DNA of 5,269 nt from Methanobacteriota archaeon (GTDB lineage Archaea > Halobacteriota > Bog-38 > Methanoflorentales > Methanoflorentaceae): NCBI GenBank assembly GCA_028679495.1, contig JAJRBK010000015.1, positions 1 through 5,269 of the forward strand, given 5' to 3'. Of the stretch, positions 3,991-5,269 are shown in pieces. Under the pieces are notes generated by a model that was not told the DNA's origin, did no database searches, and saw only the letters and a program-made list of their open reading frames with translations. The position numbers and the translations under genes were made by a program. Positions within the stretch are counted from its first letter, which is position 1, and each line of letters opens with the position of its first letter.

Positions 3991-5269
3991 CTACTTATGT
4001 TCACGAACGGTAGGATCTACAGGTCTGTGTTGCAGGTCATAAATTGATCTGATTCGGTCGAGTGTTTCAACGTCATCAGGTCCTTTGTCGCTTCGTATGC
4101 GGACTATGCGTGGAAATCGGAGCGCGTATCCTGAAGCATAGTTCGGGCTCTTTTGCACCTCGTTGAACTTTACTTCGAGCACGATTTGCGGTTCGACATC
4201 GACCATGCGTCCTCGTTCCCCTATAACTAACGACTTAATCTCTTCAGTGAGCTCTTTTAGCTGCTCATCCGAGACGCCGCTCGATACGCGACCAACAGGC
4301 GCCCATTCATCGTTCTCTTCGTTGCGTGCTGCGAGCTCGTATGAGGTGATCCACCCTGCTTTCCTCCCGTGTCCATATTCTGCTGCAATCACGACAAGGT
4401 CGAGCGTGTCGAGAGTCTCCTTCAACTTTACCATCTTTCGTCCACGAATGCCAGGGCTGTAGCTTGCGTGAAGGTCCTTTGCCATCAAGCCCTCGTGACC
4501 CGCATTTATCGATGCTGCAAAGAACTGTGACACGGCATTAGGATCGCTGAGCTCCTCAAAAGCAGAGGGCTTGCATTCCTCATCGAGCGAGATAATGGTT
4601 TTTTCAAGCAATGCACGCCGCTCGACAAAGGGAAGATCGACGAGGCTTTTTCCGTTTAGGTAAAGAATGTCAAAGGGCCGCAGTTGCATAGGGATCCGAT
4701 CGCTGAGCTCTTTGATTTTATACTTTCGCCGCAACCTATTGAGAATGTTTTGAAACGGTATGACGCGCTGCGTACGCTTATCCACGGCAATCGCCTCGCA
4801 ATCAAGAATAATCGAATCAGCCTTCACGCTTTGCTTAACCTCTTCAAGGATATCAGGCAATGCATCGGTTAGATCCTCCATCTTTCGTGAAAAGAGCCTG
4901 ATAACTCGCTCGACCTTATGTACCTGGATACGAGCGCCGTCGTATTTTGTCTCGAAGGCTGCACGGCCGCCCATAACGTCGAGCGCTTCCTCTATTCCTG
5001 TGACACTTTGCGCAAGCATAGGCCTTACTGGACGCATCGGTTCAATATTAAGGGCCTGTAAGCCACGTATTCCTTCGGCTTTGGCTATCTTAGCGACGAG
5101 ACCGATATCGTTAGTGAGCATCCACGCACGCCGCACGAGATCGGATGACATAACGAAAGCACGGGCAATAGCGTCTTCGGTCACCCCTTCCTTTGAGCCG
5201 ATGAGGAGGTTGCGTATCACCAAACTCACAACGTAGTAGGCTTCACGTGGTGTCGCCCTGCCTAAAAGG
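3991..5269 (-). CDS. lig: ATP-dependent DNA ligase (archaeal type), N-terminus outside the window
   Basis: This enzyme seals nicks in DNA during replication and repair, using ATP to adenylate an active-site lysine. The frame stays open to the window end (LLGRATPREAYYVV lies upstream of the first GTG at 5229), so roughly the first 140-150 residues, most of the DNA-binding domain, are missing. Motif I is ETKYDGARIQ, with the catalytic lysine codon at 4945-4947. Further conserved blocks follow: LFSRKMEDLTDALPDI, IILDCEAIAVD (catalytic glutamate), PFQNILNRLRRKY, HEGLMAKDLHASYSPG (motif IV), the KLK of motif V, and RFPRIVRIRSDKGPDD (motif VI) in the OB-fold domain. In motif V the usual WLK is replaced by MVK, a small departure. 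The protein ends in REHK with a TAG stop, close to the usual end of the family. It converges with the CMD pseudogene across a gap of 56 bases in which I see no clear terminator. Confidence 0.93.
   Translation of the reverse strand, partial: LLGRATPREAYYVVSLVIRNLLIGSKEGVTEDAIARAFVMSSDLVRRAWMLTNDIGLVAKIAKAEGIRGLQALNIEPMRPVRPMLAQSVTGIEEALDVMGGRAAFETKYDGARIQVHKVERVIRLFSRKMEDLTDALPDILEEVKQSVKADSIILDCEAIAVDKRTQRVIPFQNILNRLRRKYKIKELSDRIPMQLRPFDILYLNGKSLVDLPFVERRALLEKTIISLDEECKPSAFEELSDPNAVSQFFAASINAGHEGLMAKDLHASYSPGIRGRKMVKLKETLDTLDLVVIAAEYGHGRKAGWITSYELAARNEENDEWAPVGRVSSGVSDEQLKELTEEIKSLVIGERGRMVDVEPQIVLEVKFNEVQKSPNYASGYALRFPRIVRIRSDKGPDDVETLDRIRSIYDLQHRPVDPTVREHK

Overview
The window looks archaeal, and most likely euryarchaeal. 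It holds the end of an archaeal-type (class II) glyceraldehyde-3-phosphate dehydrogenase, a TrmB-family regulator, an archaeal ATP-dependent DNA ligase, BRE/TATA-like promoters and a GGTGAT-type Shine-Dalgarno site. The mix of genes would suit a methanogen or an anaerobic methanotroph, but no gene here proves that, so the lineage is an inference.

Layout, left to right. 1-360 (+): the C-terminal third of GAPDH, cut by the window edge and carrying an unusual tail of about 29 residues. 383-985 (+): an FMN nitroreductase pseudogene, full length and in one frame but broken by a TAG and a TAA. 986-1449: gene-poor, with one possible 54-residue charged small protein at 1180-1344. 1450-2253 (-): an intact TrmB-family regulator. 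It is divergent from a small cupin gene (2400-2729, +), and an imperfect inverted repeat lies in the shared promoter region. 2795-2989 (+): a 64-residue protein with two predicted membrane helices. 2990-3155: a non-coding island with a long inverted repeat, a perfect 10-bp tandem repeat and two further stem-loops; the last and strongest stem reaches the hsp20 stop codon. 3155-3457 (-): a compact Hsp20/alpha-crystallin chaperone with a good BRE/TATA promoter. 3574-3934 (+): a carboxymuconolactone decarboxylase/AhpD-like pseudogene with a TAG and a frameshift. 3991-5269 (-): an ATP-dependent DNA ligase whose N-terminus lies outside the window.

The genes do not form one obvious pathway. This looks like a patchwork of single-gene units around stress and redox functions (nitroreductase, AhpD-like protein, Hsp20, cupin, a regulator) between two housekeeping genes. 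The main themes are two decayed redox genes among intact neighbours, a divergent regulator/cupin pair with a candidate operator, and a structured intergenic island. I did not find a convincing new multi-gene system.
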